Of a stretch of DNA of 64,000 nt, positions 19,975 to 29,492 are shown in pieces (position 1 is the first letter of the stretch; every line of letters starts with the position of its first letter). The DNA is from Oscillospiraceae bacterium (GTDB lineage Bacteria; Bacillota; Clostridia; Oscillospirales; CAG-382). The notes below the pieces were generated by a model. It saw only the letters and a program-made list of their open reading frames with translations. It did not search any database and was not told the DNA's origin. A program made the position numbers and the translations under genes. Location: NCBI GenBank assembly GCA_015064955.1, contig SVRD01000003.1, forward strand, positions 62,001 through 126,000, in the 5' to 3' direction.

Positions 19975-21051
19975 CTAACCGTCGATACGTGATTCGCAGA
20001 ACGCGCAACGCAAGCCCTCGTCGGTTTCGACAGCCTGAGGAATCAAGCCGCGTTCGGTCTTGCAGATACATCTGCTGTTAGTACAGGCATTCGACGAAAG
20101 CATACGGGTAGGTCTCTTTGCCGCGACGGGATTTTCCTCTGCTTCTTTAAGAAGCTTGAGAATAAGTGACTTACGCATAATCTTGCCGTTGAACACCTGC
20201 TTGAAGTAGCAGGCTCTCGGATCGGAGTCGACATCAACGGTGATCTCATCCACGCGGGGCAGCGGATGGAGAATAATCATATCCGATTTTGCATTTTTCA
20301 GCTTTTCGGGATCGAGCACATAGCAATCCTTGAGACGAAAATATTCTTCGGGGTCATCGAATCGTTCACCCTGAACGCGAGTCATATAGAGCACGTCGAG
20401 CTCGGGGATAGCCTCATCGAGCGAAGTGGTTTCATAGTAAGGCATACCGTGCTTTTCGATAACGTCGCGCTTGATATATTCGGGAAGCGCAAGCTCATCG
20501 GGAGAGATAAGCACTATCTTCACGCCGGTATAGCGGGAAAGCGCGTGGATAAGCGAATGAACCGGTCTGCCGTACTTCAAGTCGCCGCAAAATCCGACGG
20601 TAAGGTTATCGAACCTACCTTTTTCGCGGTAGATGGTAAGAAGATCGGCAAGTGTTTGGGTGGGATGAGCGTGGCCGCCGTCGCCCGCATTTATAACGGG
20701 AATGCTCGCATTGAGCGAAGCAACCAAGGGAGCGCCCTCTTGAGGATGGCGCATCGCGATGATATCGGCATAGCAAGAAACAACTCGCGCGGTATCCGCA
20801 ACGGTTTCTCCCTTTACTGTCGAGGAATTTTTCGCATCGGAAAAGCCGATTGCGCTTCCGCCGAGCTCGATCATAGCCGCTTCAAAGCTCAATCGGGTAC
20901 GTGTGGAGGGCTCGAAAAACAGTGTTGCTATTTTCTTGCCACGGCAACAATCCGAATACTTTTCGGGGCTTTCGATCATATCGCAGGCGGTATTGATAAG
21001 TCCATCGATCTCTTCGACGGAAAAATCGAGGATATCGATCAAGCTTCTCAT
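19975..21051 (-). CDS. pyrB: Aspartate carbamoyltransferase catalytic chain with C-terminal PyrI-like zinc domain
   Basis: 358 aa; FFEPSTRTRLSFEAAM, HPTQTLADLLTI; C-terminal ~40 aa NACTNSRCICKTERGLIPQ...LRCAFCESRIDG with PyrI-type C-x4-C / C-x2-C. Confidence 0.95.
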   Translation of the reverse strand: MRSLIDILDFSVEEIDGLINTACDMIESPEKYSDCCRGKKIATLFFEPSTRTRLSFEAAMIELGGSAIGFSDAKNSSTVKGETVADTARVVSCYADIIAMRHPQEGAPLVASLNASIPVINAGDGGHAHPTQTLADLLTIYREKGRFDNLTVGFCGDLKYGRPVHSLIHALSRYTGVKIVLISPDELALPEYIKRDVIEKHGMPYYETTSLDEAIPELDVLYMTRVQGERFDDPEEYFRLKDCYVLDPEKLKNAKSDMIILHPLPRVDEITVDVDSDPRACYFKQVFNGKIMRKSLILKLLKEAEENPVAAKRPTRMLSSNACTNSRCICKTERGLIPQAVETDEGLRCAFCESRIDG

Positions 21052-21704
21052 ATTTTCGCTCCGTTTATTGCAAGATAGTTCTTAATTCTTTCGACGTTTT
21101 CTCTGTTGCTTTCATCCTCTTCGAGATATTCGATAATATCGTAAACGTCGACAACAGAGTATACGGGGAATCCGAATTCCTCGCCGACCTCTGCCATAGC
21201 GGACTTTTCGGTCTTGCCCTTTTCCTTGCGGTCAACCATTACGAAGGTTGCGGCAACGCGTGCGCCCTCGATACCCGAAAGGATCGCCATGCTTTCGCGG
21301 ATCGCGGTGCCTGCGGTGATAACGTCTTCGACAATAACGATTTCTTCGTCTGCCTTGGGAACGTATCCGACGAAAACGCCGCCCTCGCCGTGATCCTTAA
21401 CTTCCTTGCGGTTAAAGAAGAAGGGTACATCAAGTCCGTTCTTTGCAAGTGCGACAGCCGCGGAAACAGCTATCGAAATGCCCTTATATGCGGGACCGTA
21501 GAGAACCGTTCTTTTATTGCCTATCTTTTCAAAATAAGCCTTTGCATAGAATTCGCCGAGCTTTTGGATCTGCTCACCGGTTTTGATCTCACCCGCATTG
21601 ATGAAATAAGGAATCTTTCTGCCGCTTTTTGCGGTGAAATCACCGAACTTAAGCACACCTGCAGACTGCAGGAACTGTATAAACTCTCTCTTGTAGCCTT
21701 CCAT
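21048..21704 (-). CDS. pyrE: Orotate phosphoribosyltransferase
   Basis: 218 aa; FTAKSGRKIPYFINAG, GPAYKGISIAVS, VIVEDVITAGTAIRESM. Confidence 0.95.
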   Translation of the reverse strand: MEGYKREFIQFLQSAGVLKFGDFTAKSGRKIPYFINAGEIKTGEQIQKLGEFYAKAYFEKIGNKRTVLYGPAYKGISIAVSAAVALAKNGLDVPFFFNRKEVKDHGEGGVFVGYVPKADEEIVIVEDVITAGTAIRESMAILSGIEGARVAATFVMVDRKEKGKTEKSAMAEVGEEFGFPVYSVVDVYDIIEYLEEDESNRENVERIKNYLAINGAKI

Positions 21705-21725
21705 AATTAACCTCCGTTTATCTTA

Positions 21726-22523
21726 TCATATCAATTCAAACTTATCATCCTCAGTCAGTCCGAGCAGGTCGATTGCTCGCTCGAAGATGTCTTTGGCTTC
21801 GGTTAAGCCTTTTGGATGGTGGGCATCGCTGCCCAAATAAAACTTACAACCGCATTCCTTTGCGATTCTGAATATACGAAGCACTGTTTCCGCTTCGTCC
21901 TCCGGAAAACTCATATCCGACGAATTCAGCTCGATACCCGCGCCGAGTTGTGCGCATTTTGTAAACATAGTGCGCAGTTTATCTTCGGGCAAAAGCTCGA
22001 GCACCTTTAAATAAACGCTTCTGTCGGGGGCTATCAAGGGACAGGCAAGATGTGCAAAGCCGACCTTTTTAAAGGGAATATCCATTCCCAAAACCGACTC
22101 AAATCTTTCTATCCAGACCCTTGCCCTGCCCTCAGGTGTCGAAGCGTCCTGCTCGGTTATGGTAAAGCCCTTCATATGCAAATGCGTTGTCGGAATAACG
22201 ACAAAATCAAAATCATCGAATCGCGATTTCGGCATACCGAGGCGGTTGTTTTTATCCATATCCGTCTCGCATCCGAACAAAAACCTAATTCCCTCTGTTT
22301 GAGGAAGAGGTTTTGACCGAGAGATCCAATCAAAATTCTGAACCGAGTAAAATCCGCTCGCACCGTCGACCGCACTGTCCCAATAATGATTGGTCAGAGC
22401 AATGGTTTTAAGCCCGTTGTCTATTGCATATTGCAATATAGATTCGGGATTTTGCTTTTCGTCCTTCGAGCAAAGCGAAAGAAAGGAATGTATATGAAGG
22501 TCGTTATCAAATACATAACGCAT
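21726..22523 (-). CDS. PHP-domain metallohydrolase
   Basis: 265 aa; DLHIHSFLS, ALTNHY, IELNSS, LGSDAHHP; in pyr operon between pyrF and pyrE. Confidence 0.85.
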   Translation of the reverse strand: MRYVFDNDLHIHSFLSLCSKDEKQNPESILQYAIDNGLKTIALTNHYWDSAVDGASGFYSVQNFDWISRSKPLPQTEGIRFLFGCETDMDKNNRLGMPKSRFDDFDFVVIPTTHLHMKGFTITEQDASTPEGRARVWIERFESVLGMDIPFKKVGFAHLACPLIAPDRSVYLKVLELLPEDKLRTMFTKCAQLGAGIELNSSDMSFPEDEAETVLRIFRIAKECGCKFYLGSDAHHPKGLTEAKDIFERAIDLLGLTEDDKFELI

Positions 22524-22552
22524 AGCAGAGCTTTTCCTCGCGGTTTGGGTTT

Positions 22553-23251
22553 TTAGTCTATAAATTCGCGTACACAGCGCTCGTATGCCGCAACAGGATC
22601 ATCAGCTGCGGTAATCGGTCTGCCGACAACGATATAGTCAGAGCCGATAAGCTTTGCCTGTGCGGGAGTCATAACACGCTTCTGGTCGCCGATATCGCCG
22701 TCTGCAAAGCGAACGCCGGGGGTCACGGTAATAAATTCGTTGCCGCAACGCTCGTGAACCTTGCCCGCTTCAAGAGGCGAGCATACAACGCCGTCGAGTC
22801 CTGCCTTCTTGGCATTTTCGGCGTAGTGCATAACGACCTCGTCGATGGGTGCTTTGATAAGAAGGTCGTTTTCCATACTTTCCTGATCGGTGCTTGTAAG
22901 CTGGGTTACTGCGATGAGCAAGGGACGGGTTCCGTCTTCACGGGTGAGGCCCTCGAGAGCCGCTTCCATCATACGTACGGTGCCGCCTGCGTGAAGGTTG
23001 CAGATATCGACGCCGAGATTGGAAAGAACAGCCATAGACTTTTTAACGGTGTTGGGAATATCGTGAAGCTTCAAATCGAGGAAGATCTTGTGTCCTCTTG
23101 CCTTGATCTCGCGTACGATAGAGGGACCTTCGGCATAGTAAAGCTCCATACCGATCTTGACAAACGGCTTCTTACCGGTGAACTTGTCAAGAAAATCAAA
23201 GGTTTTTTCTGCGCTCGAAAAGTCGCAGGCAATAATTACGTCCTTACCCAT
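22553..23251 (-). CDS. pyrF: Orotidine 5'-phosphate decarboxylase
   Basis: 232 aa; FLDLKLHDIPNTVKKSM, VTPGVRFADGDIGDQKRVMTPAQA, YIVVGRPIT. Confidence 0.96.
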   Translation of the reverse strand: MGKDVIIACDFSSAEKTFDFLDKFTGKKPFVKIGMELYYAEGPSIVREIKARGHKIFLDLKLHDIPNTVKKSMAVLSNLGVDICNLHAGGTVRMMEAALEGLTREDGTRPLLIAVTQLTSTDQESMENDLLIKAPIDEVVMHYAENAKKAGLDGVVCSPLEAGKVHERCGNEFITVTPGVRFADGDIGDQKRVMTPAQAKLIGSDYIVVGRPITAADDPVAAYERCVREFID

Positions 23252-24161
23252 TGTGTGCAGCTCCTATTATATCATTTAAATTTTCAATTCTGTATTTTTC
23301 CATTACCGAGGGCAAAGACTCGATAATCTTTTTGCAGGCGAAGGGATCGACAAGGTTTTGTGCGCCGACCTCAACGGCAGTTGCGCCGGCAAGCATCATT
23401 TCGATAACGTCCTCTGCCGAGCTTACGCCGCCCATACCGATGACGGGAACTTCGACAGCAGATGAGACCTGATATACCATTCTCAAGGCAACCGGAAAGA
23501 TTGCAGGACCCGAAAAACCGCCCATTTTATTGGCAATAATCGGTTTTTTCTTATTGAGATCTATGCGCATTCCGAGCATTGTATTGATAAGACTTATACC
23601 GTCCGCGCCAGCCTTTTCGCAAGCCTTTGCGATTGCGACGATATCGGTTACGTTGGGAGAAAGTTTTAATATTACGGGCTTTTTTGTAACCGATTTAACG
23701 GCGCGTGTGACCTCTGCCGCCGCTTCGGGATCGGTACCGAACGACATTCCGCCGCCGTGAACGTTGGGACAGCTGATATTTACCTCAAGCCAGCCGACCT
23801 GATCGCATTTATCTAATTTTTCGCAGGTATAGGCATATTCCTCGACCGAGAAGCCCGAAACGTTTGCCATTACCTTTTTATTAAAGAAGTTCGAGAGCAT
23901 CGGAAGCTCTTCGGAGATAACCTTATCAACGCCGGGGTTCTGAAGACCGACGGCATTGATCATACCCGAGGTGCATTCGGCGATTCTCGGTGTGGGGTTG
24001 CCGAATCTTGCATCCTTTGTTGTACCCTTGAAGGAAAAGGTACCGAGAATATTGATATCGTACAGTGAAGCGAATTCGTAGCCGAAGCCAAACGTTCCGC
24101 TTGCGGGGATCACGGGATTATCAAGTGTGATACCGCAAAGCTCGACCTTTGTGTTTACCAT
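23244..24161 (-). CDS. pyrD: Dihydroorotate dehydrogenase B, catalytic subunit
   Basis: 305 aa; NPVIPASGTFGFGYEF, EVNISCPNVHGGGMSFG, VIGMGGVSSAEDVIEMMLAGA; adjacent to pyrK. Confidence 0.96.
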   Translation of the reverse strand: MVNTKVELCGITLDNPVIPASGTFGFGYEFASLYDINILGTFSFKGTTKDARFGNPTPRIAECTSGMINAVGLQNPGVDKVISEELPMLSNFFNKKVMANVSGFSVEEYAYTCEKLDKCDQVGWLEVNISCPNVHGGGMSFGTDPEAAAEVTRAVKSVTKKPVILKLSPNVTDIVAIAKACEKAGADGISLINTMLGMRIDLNKKKPIIANKMGGFSGPAIFPVALRMVYQVSSAVEVPVIGMGGVSSAEDVIEMMLAGATAVEVGAQNLVDPFACKKIIESLPSVMEKYRIENLNDIIGAAHNG

Positions 24162-24913
24162 AAGATATCCTCCTTTTCGAGAACGGGGCCTTCCTTACAG
24201 ATGCGGATATAGCCGGTTACGGTTTTGCAGGAGCAGCCGACGCAAGCGCCGAAGCCGCAGCCCATACGCTCCTCGAAGCTGTACTGACCCGAGGTTGCAG
24301 ACGCTTTGTGAACAGCCTTCAGCATCGGTTCGGGACCGCAAGAATAGGTGTAGCTGTACTCGATACTGTCGAACAGCGAGGTAACGAAGCCCTTTGTGCC
24401 GTAGCTGCCGTCGACGGTTGTGACGTACACTTTACAACCGAGGGCTTTGAATTCCTCTTCATAAAACACTTCGTTTTGCGTGTTGAAGCCGAGTATTATG
24501 CTGACCTCTTTACCCTCCTCGCGAAGCTTTTTCGCAAGAAGATACATAGGAGGCACGCCGACGCCGCCGCCGATAAGCAGAGGCTTTTCGCCCGATTTTG
24601 AAAGATCGTAGCCGTTGCCCAAGCCGGTGAGAATATCCAAGGTGCCCGATTGCATTTTGGACATTTGCTCGGTACCCTTGCCGACGATCTTATAGATGAT
24701 CGTAACGGTGTCGCCCTCGCAGTCACAGACCGAGATCGGTCTGCGGAGGAAGAGGCCGTCGAGCTTGATATTGATAAACTGTCCCGGTGCGGTTATTGCG
24801 CTTGTATCGCCCTTTAAGCGCATACGCATAACGTTTTCGGTAAGCTTGGTGTTTTCGGTTATCTGAAACAGAGACTGCTTCATTTCGTTCTTCCGAAGCA
24901 CAGATTGCATCAT
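24155..24913 (-). CDS. pyrK: Dihydroorotate dehydrogenase electron transfer subunit
   Basis: 252 aa; FLRRPISVCD, GGGVGVPPMYLLAKKL, C-terminal 2Fe-2S ERMGCGFGACVGCSC. Confidence 0.94.
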   Translation of the reverse strand: MMQSVLRKNEMKQSLFQITENTKLTENVMRMRLKGDTSAITAPGQFINIKLDGLFLRRPISVCDCEGDTVTIIYKIVGKGTEQMSKMQSGTLDILTGLGNGYDLSKSGEKPLLIGGGVGVPPMYLLAKKLREEGKEVSIILGFNTQNEVFYEEEFKALGCKVYVTTVDGSYGTKGFVTSLFDSIEYSYTYSCGPEPMLKAVHKASATSGQYSFEERMGCGFGACVGCSCKTVTGYIRICKEGPVLEKEDILW

Positions 24914-24930
24914 AATTGCCGCCTTTGCTG

Positions 24931-27900
24931 TTATGAATCTATTGTCGAGATAGTGAGGGTTGTTTCTTCGAGAACGTCGAGAAGAACACGGACGGTATCG
25001 AGCGAGGTGAAGATCGTTACGTTATTTTCGGTAGCGAGATGGCGGATTTCATAGCCGTCGCTTGCCTGATCGGGTGCGGAGATATCGCGGGTATTGATGA
25101 TATATGCGATATGACCCTGACGGATAGATTCGGGAATCTCATCCGAGCCCGAGCCGATCTTCTTGAGCACGTGAGTGCGGATACCGTTCTTCTTCAGGAA
25201 CTGTGCGGTGCCCTCGGTAGCCTCGATATTGAAGCCGAGGTTATAGAAGCGGCGAATGAGAGGAAGCGCTTCCTCCTTATCCTTATCCGCTACGGTAGCG
25301 AACACGGTGCCGTAATTCTGGAGGTGCATTCCCGATGCCTGAAGGGCTTTATAGAGTGCGCGGTTGAGCTTATCGTCATATCCGATCGCTTCGCCGGTGG
25401 ACTTCATTTCGGGAGAGAGATATGCGTCGAGGCCGCGGATCTTATTGAACGAGAACACGGGAACCTTAACGTACCAGCGGTCCTTTTCGTTGGGATATAT
25501 ATCGAATATTCCCTGCTCCTTCAAGCTCTTGCCGAGAATTACCTCGGTTGCGATATCGGCAAGGCTGTATCCGGTTGCTTTGGAAAGGAAGGGCACGGTA
25601 CGCGAGGAACGGGGGTTGACCTCGATGATGAACACGTTTTCGTCCTTATCGACGATGAACTGAATATTGAACAGACCGATAATGCCTACGCCGAGGCCGA
25701 GCTTCTTTGCGTACTGAAGGATAATTCCCTTGACCTTATCGGAAATGCTGAATGCGGGATATACGCTGATCGAGTCGCCCGAGTGAACGCCGGTACGCTC
25801 AACAAGCTCCATAATACCGGGAACGAATACATCTCTGCCGTCGCAGATAGCGTCGACCTCGACTTCCTTGCCCTCGATATACTTATCTACGAGAACGGGC
25901 TTGTCCTCGTCGATCTCAACTGCGGTACGCAGATAACGGCGAAGCTGATTTTCGTTTGCAACGATCTGCATCGCTCTGCCGCCGAGAACGAAGCTCGGAC
26001 GAACAAGAACGGGATAGCCGATCTCGCTTGCCGCCTTGATACCGTCCTCGATATTGGTAACCGCCTTGCCCTTGGGCTGAGGTATACCGAGTGAGGAGAG
26101 GAGATTTTCAAAAGAGTCGCGGTTTTCGGCTCTATCGATAGCTTCACAATCGGTGCCGATGATCTTCACTCCGCGCTTCATAAGCGGTTCTGCAAGGTTA
26201 ATCGCGGTTTGGCCGCCGAGAGAAGCGATAACGCCTATCGGCTTTTCGAGCTCGATTATGTTCATAACGTCCTCGGGAGTGAGGGGCTCGAAATAAAGTT
26301 TATCCGCGGTAGTATAGTCGGTAGAAACGGTTTCGGGGTTATTGTTTACGATAATAGCCTCGTAACCGGACTTTTTGATCGTTGTTACAGCGTGAACGGT
26401 GGAATAGTCGAACTCAACGCCCTGACCTATACGGATAGGACCTGCGCCGAGAACAACGATTTTTTGTTTGTCGGTAACGATCGAGGTGTTTTCGCCGGTA
26501 TAAGAAGAATAGAAGTACGGAATATATGCGCCGGTGTGGCAGGTATCTACCATACGGTATACCGGGAAGAGCTTGTTTTCCTTACGCATAGCATAAATGT
26601 CGAGCTCGGTCATATTCCAATATTTTGCTATTATCTTATCGCAGAAGCCGAGCTTTTTAGCTTCCTTGAGGATTTCAAGAGAGCCGATATTTGCCTTGAG
26701 CTTCGATTCGGTCTTAACGATATTTTCAAACGCTTCGAGGAAGTATTCGGTAATCTTTGTGATTTCGTGGAGCTCGCTTACAGTCGCGCCGCGGCGTAAA
26801 AGCTCACATACCGCGAAGAGTGTATCGTCCTTGAACACTTTGATATATTCGCGGAGCTCGGCTTCGGACATATTTGCAAACTTGGGGAGGCAATAATGGT
26901 CCGCGCCGGTTTCGAGAGAACGGACAGCTTTGAGGAAGCATTCCTCCAAATTAGAGCCGATACTCATAATTTCGCCGGTCGCCTTCATCTGAGTGCCCAA
27001 GGTATTGGGTGCGGTTGCGAATTTATCGAACGGGAAACGAGGAAGCTTTGCGATTACATAATCAAGAGCAGGCTCGAATGCCGCATTGGTATTTGCGATA
27101 GCGATATCCTCGAGTGCCATACCGACCGCGATCTTTGCGGTTACGCGCGCGATAGGATATCCGCTTGCCTTGGAAGCGAGTGCCGAGGAGCGCGAAACTC
27201 TGGGGTTGACCTCGATGAGATAGTACTGACTCGAATTGGGATCGAGTGCGAACTGAACGTTACAGCCGCCTTCGATCTTGAGCTCACGAATGATCTTGAT
27301 CGCAGAATCGTTGAGCATTTTAAGGTCGTGGTCGTTGAGAGTCATAATAGGAGCAACAACGACAGAGTCGCCGGTATGTACGCCGACGGGATCGACGTTT
27401 TCCATACCGCAGATGGTTATTGCGTGGTCATTCGAGTCGCGCATAACCTCGAACTCGATTTCCTTGTATCCCTTTACGCTCTTTTCGATAAGAACCTGAT
27501 GCACGGGAGAGAGCTTGAATGCATTGAGACCGATCTCAACAAGCTCTTCCTCGTTATTGGCAAAGCCGCCGCCGGTTCCGCCGAGAGTAAACGCGGGACG
27601 GAGAACAACGGGATAGCCGATAGTCTTTGCAGCTTCCTTTGCTTCTTCGATGCTGTAAGTGATTTCGGAAGGAATGGTAGGCTCGCCGATGGATTGACAA
27701 AGCTCCTTGAAAAGCTCGCGGTCTTCCGCTCTTTCGATAGATTCACTGCTTGTACCCAAAAGCTCGACTCCGCATTCACGGAGGACGCCCTTCTTTTCGA
27801 GCTGCATCGCGAGGTTAAGACCGGTCTGACCGCCGATACCGGGAACGATAGCATCGGGGCGCTCGTAGCGGAGAATCTTCGCGATATATTCAAGTGTCAA

Positions 27901-28104
27901 CGGCTCCATATATACCTTATCGGCTATGGTGGTGTCGGTCATAATGGTTGCGGGGTTGGAGTTGCAAAGCACAACCTCATAGCCCTCTTCCTTGAGAGCA
28001 AGGCACGCTTGAGTGCCCGCGTAGTCGAATTCGGCCGCCTGACCGATTACTATCGGACCCGAACCGATGATGAGTATCTTTTTAAGATCTGTTCTCTTTG
28101 CCAT
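24931..28104 (-). CDS. carB: Carbamoyl-phosphate synthase large subunit
   Basis: 1057 aa; duplicated ATP-grasp halves, [47 protein letters not shown]. Confidence 0.97.
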   Translation of the reverse strand: MAKRTDLKKILIIGSGPIVIGQAAEFDYAGTQACLALKEEGYEVVLCNSNPATIMTDTTIADKVYMEPLTLEYIAKILRYERPDAIVPGIGGQTGLNLAMQLEKKGVLRECGVELLGTSSESIERAEDRELFKELCQSIGEPTIPSEITYSIEEAKEAAKTIGYPVVLRPAFTLGGTGGGFANNEEELVEIGLNAFKLSPVHQVLIEKSVKGYKEIEFEVMRDSNDHAITICGMENVDPVGVHTGDSVVVAPIMTLNDHDLKMLNDSAIKIIRELKIEGGCNVQFALDPNSSQYYLIEVNPRVSRSSALASKASGYPIARVTAKIAVGMALEDIAIANTNAAFEPALDYVIAKLPRFPFDKFATAPNTLGTQMKATGEIMSIGSNLEECFLKAVRSLETGADHYCLPKFANMSEAELREYIKVFKDDTLFAVCELLRRGATVSELHEITKITEYFLEAFENIVKTESKLKANIGSLEILKEAKKLGFCDKIIAKYWNMTELDIYAMRKENKLFPVYRMVDTCHTGAYIPYFYSSYTGENTSIVTDKQKIVVLGAGPIRIGQGVEFDYSTVHAVTTIKKSGYEAIIVNNNPETVSTDYTTADKLYFEPLTPEDVMNIIELEKPIGVIASLGGQTAINLAEPLMKRGVKIIGTDCEAIDRAENRDSFENLLSSLGIPQPKGKAVTNIEDGIKAASEIGYPVLVRPSFVLGGRAMQIVANENQLRRYLRTAVEIDEDKPVLVDKYIEGKEVEVDAICDGRDVFVPGIMELVERTGVHSGDSISVYPAFSISDKVKGIILQYAKKLGLGVGIIGLFNIQFIVDKDENVFIIEVNPRSSRTVPFLSKATGYSLADIATEVILGKSLKEQGIFDIYPNEKDRWYVKVPVFSFNKIRGLDAYLSPEMKSTGEAIGYDDKLNRALYKALQASGMHLQNYGTVFATVADKDKEEALPLIRRFYNLGFNIEATEGTAQFLKKNGIRTHVLKKIGSGSDEIPESIRQGHIAYIINTRDISAPDQASDGYEIRHLATENNVTIFTSLDTVRVLLDVLEETTLTISTIDS

Positions 28105-28116
28105 TTTTAGAGCCTC

Positions 28117-29349
28117 CTATATATGTTGATCGTTATTTTTCAGATATACTGCCTTGCCGTCCTTTACGGTGAGCAGGCATTCGCCGCACAGTGTTTCGTT
28201 TTCAAACGGAGTCGCGCGGCCCATAGAAAGAAATTGCTCCGGGTCGACCTTGAAGCTTTTTTCGAGATCCCAAACTGTAAAATCGTTATTCAGCGGGATT
28301 CCGAACCGCTTTCTCGGATTAATGCACATAAGATCGACAAGCTTTTCCAAGGTGAGAACACCCGTCTTTACAAGCTTTGTATACATGACCGGCAAGGCGG
28401 TTTCGAGACCGACAATACCGAATGCACTCTTTTCCAAGCCCTTTGATTTTTCCTCGGCGGAGTGGGGGGCGTGGTCGGTTGCGATCATATCTATCGTACC
28501 GTCGAGTATGCCCTCGATAAGCGCTTGTCTGTCCTCACTTGAGCGCAAGGGAGGATTCATCTTGAAGCGGCCGTGCTCTTGCAAATCCGAATCGTCAAGC
28601 ACCAGATAATGCGGGCCTGTTTCGCAGGTGATATTCACACCCTCTCGCTTTGCTTTTCTGATAAGCTCGACGCTTTCCTTTGTCGAGATATGGCAGACGT
28701 GATAGGCACAGCCGATTTCCTTTACAAGCTCTATATCGCGCGCGATCTGCTCATATTCGCTTGCCGAGCAGATGCCTTTATGTCCGTGCGCTCTGCAATA
28801 CTCACCGTCGTGGATATAGCCGCCCTTCAACAGCGAATTGACCTCGCAGTGAGCAACTATCATTTTGCCGAGCGATTTTGCCTTTATCATCGCTTCACGC
28901 ATGAGAGAATCCGACTGAACTCCCCTGCCGTCATCCGAAAAGGCGATTGCATTCTTTGCCAGAGATTCCATATCCGAAAGAGTATTGCCCGCTTCGTTTA
29001 CGGTTATCGCGGCGTAGGGGTAAACGTCAATCACTGCGTCGCGTTCGATAATATCGGTTTGCAATTTGAGATTTTCGGCGCTGTCGGGAACAGGGTTCAG
29101 GTTCGGCATCGTACAGACTGCGGTATAGCCGCCGCGAGCCGCCGATTTCGAGCCGCTCTTTATAGTTTCTTTATAAGAAAAACCCGGCTCACGAAAATGC
29201 ACATGCACGTCGCAAAAGCCGGGAAAAACAACATATTCCTTATCGTTCGAAAAAACATCTGCAAAAGAGGACAAAACACCCTCAAAAGAAAATTCAAGTT
29301 CGGGTTGAGCTTCGGATCGTATAACCTTGTACTTACTCAATGCGGACAT
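28117..29349 (-). CDS. pyrC: Dihydroorotase
   Basis: 410 aa; GFCDVHVHFREPGFSYKETIKSGSKSAARGGYT, IATDHAPHS. Confidence 0.95.
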   Translation of the reverse strand: MSALSKYKVIRSEAQPELEFSFEGVLSSFADVFSNDKEYVVFPGFCDVHVHFREPGFSYKETIKSGSKSAARGGYTAVCTMPNLNPVPDSAENLKLQTDIIERDAVIDVYPYAAITVNEAGNTLSDMESLAKNAIAFSDDGRGVQSDSLMREAMIKAKSLGKMIVAHCEVNSLLKGGYIHDGEYCRAHGHKGICSASEYEQIARDIELVKEIGCAYHVCHISTKESVELIRKAKREGVNITCETGPHYLVLDDSDLQEHGRFKMNPPLRSSEDRQALIEGILDGTIDMIATDHAPHSAEEKSKGLEKSAFGIVGLETALPVMYTKLVKTGVLTLEKLVDLMCINPRKRFGIPLNNDFTVWDLEKSFKVDPEQFLSMGRATPFENETLCGECLLTVKDGKAVYLKNNDQHI

Positions 29350-29408
29350 AATTTACCTCTATCAGATGAACTCGGTGGCGGATTCCGCGCACCGATTTAT
29401 TTCATAAG

Positions 29409-29438
29409 ATTATATCATAAAGAGGCGCATATTGTCAA
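29409..29438 (-). promoter_or_regulatory. Sigma-A promoter of pyr operon
   Basis: Minus strand TTGACA-18 nt-TATAAT (29433-29438 / 29409-29414). Confidence 0.85.
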
Positions 29439-29485
29439 TATGACATTTCAAACAAAAGGAAAATACTCTTGTTTGAAATGTCATA
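29439..29485. repeat. Perfect 17-bp inverted repeat with 13-nt loop
   Basis: TATGACATTTCAAACAA-13 nt-TTGTTTGAAATGTCATA, abutting the pyr -35 box and downstream of the ddh stop. Confidence 0.95.
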
Positions 29486-29492
29486 GCAAAGT

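Noticed and set aside
26896-28110. 404-aa plus-strand ORF opposite carB
   Set aside because: Exactly antisense to the conserved carB N-terminal half; codon-bias artefact.
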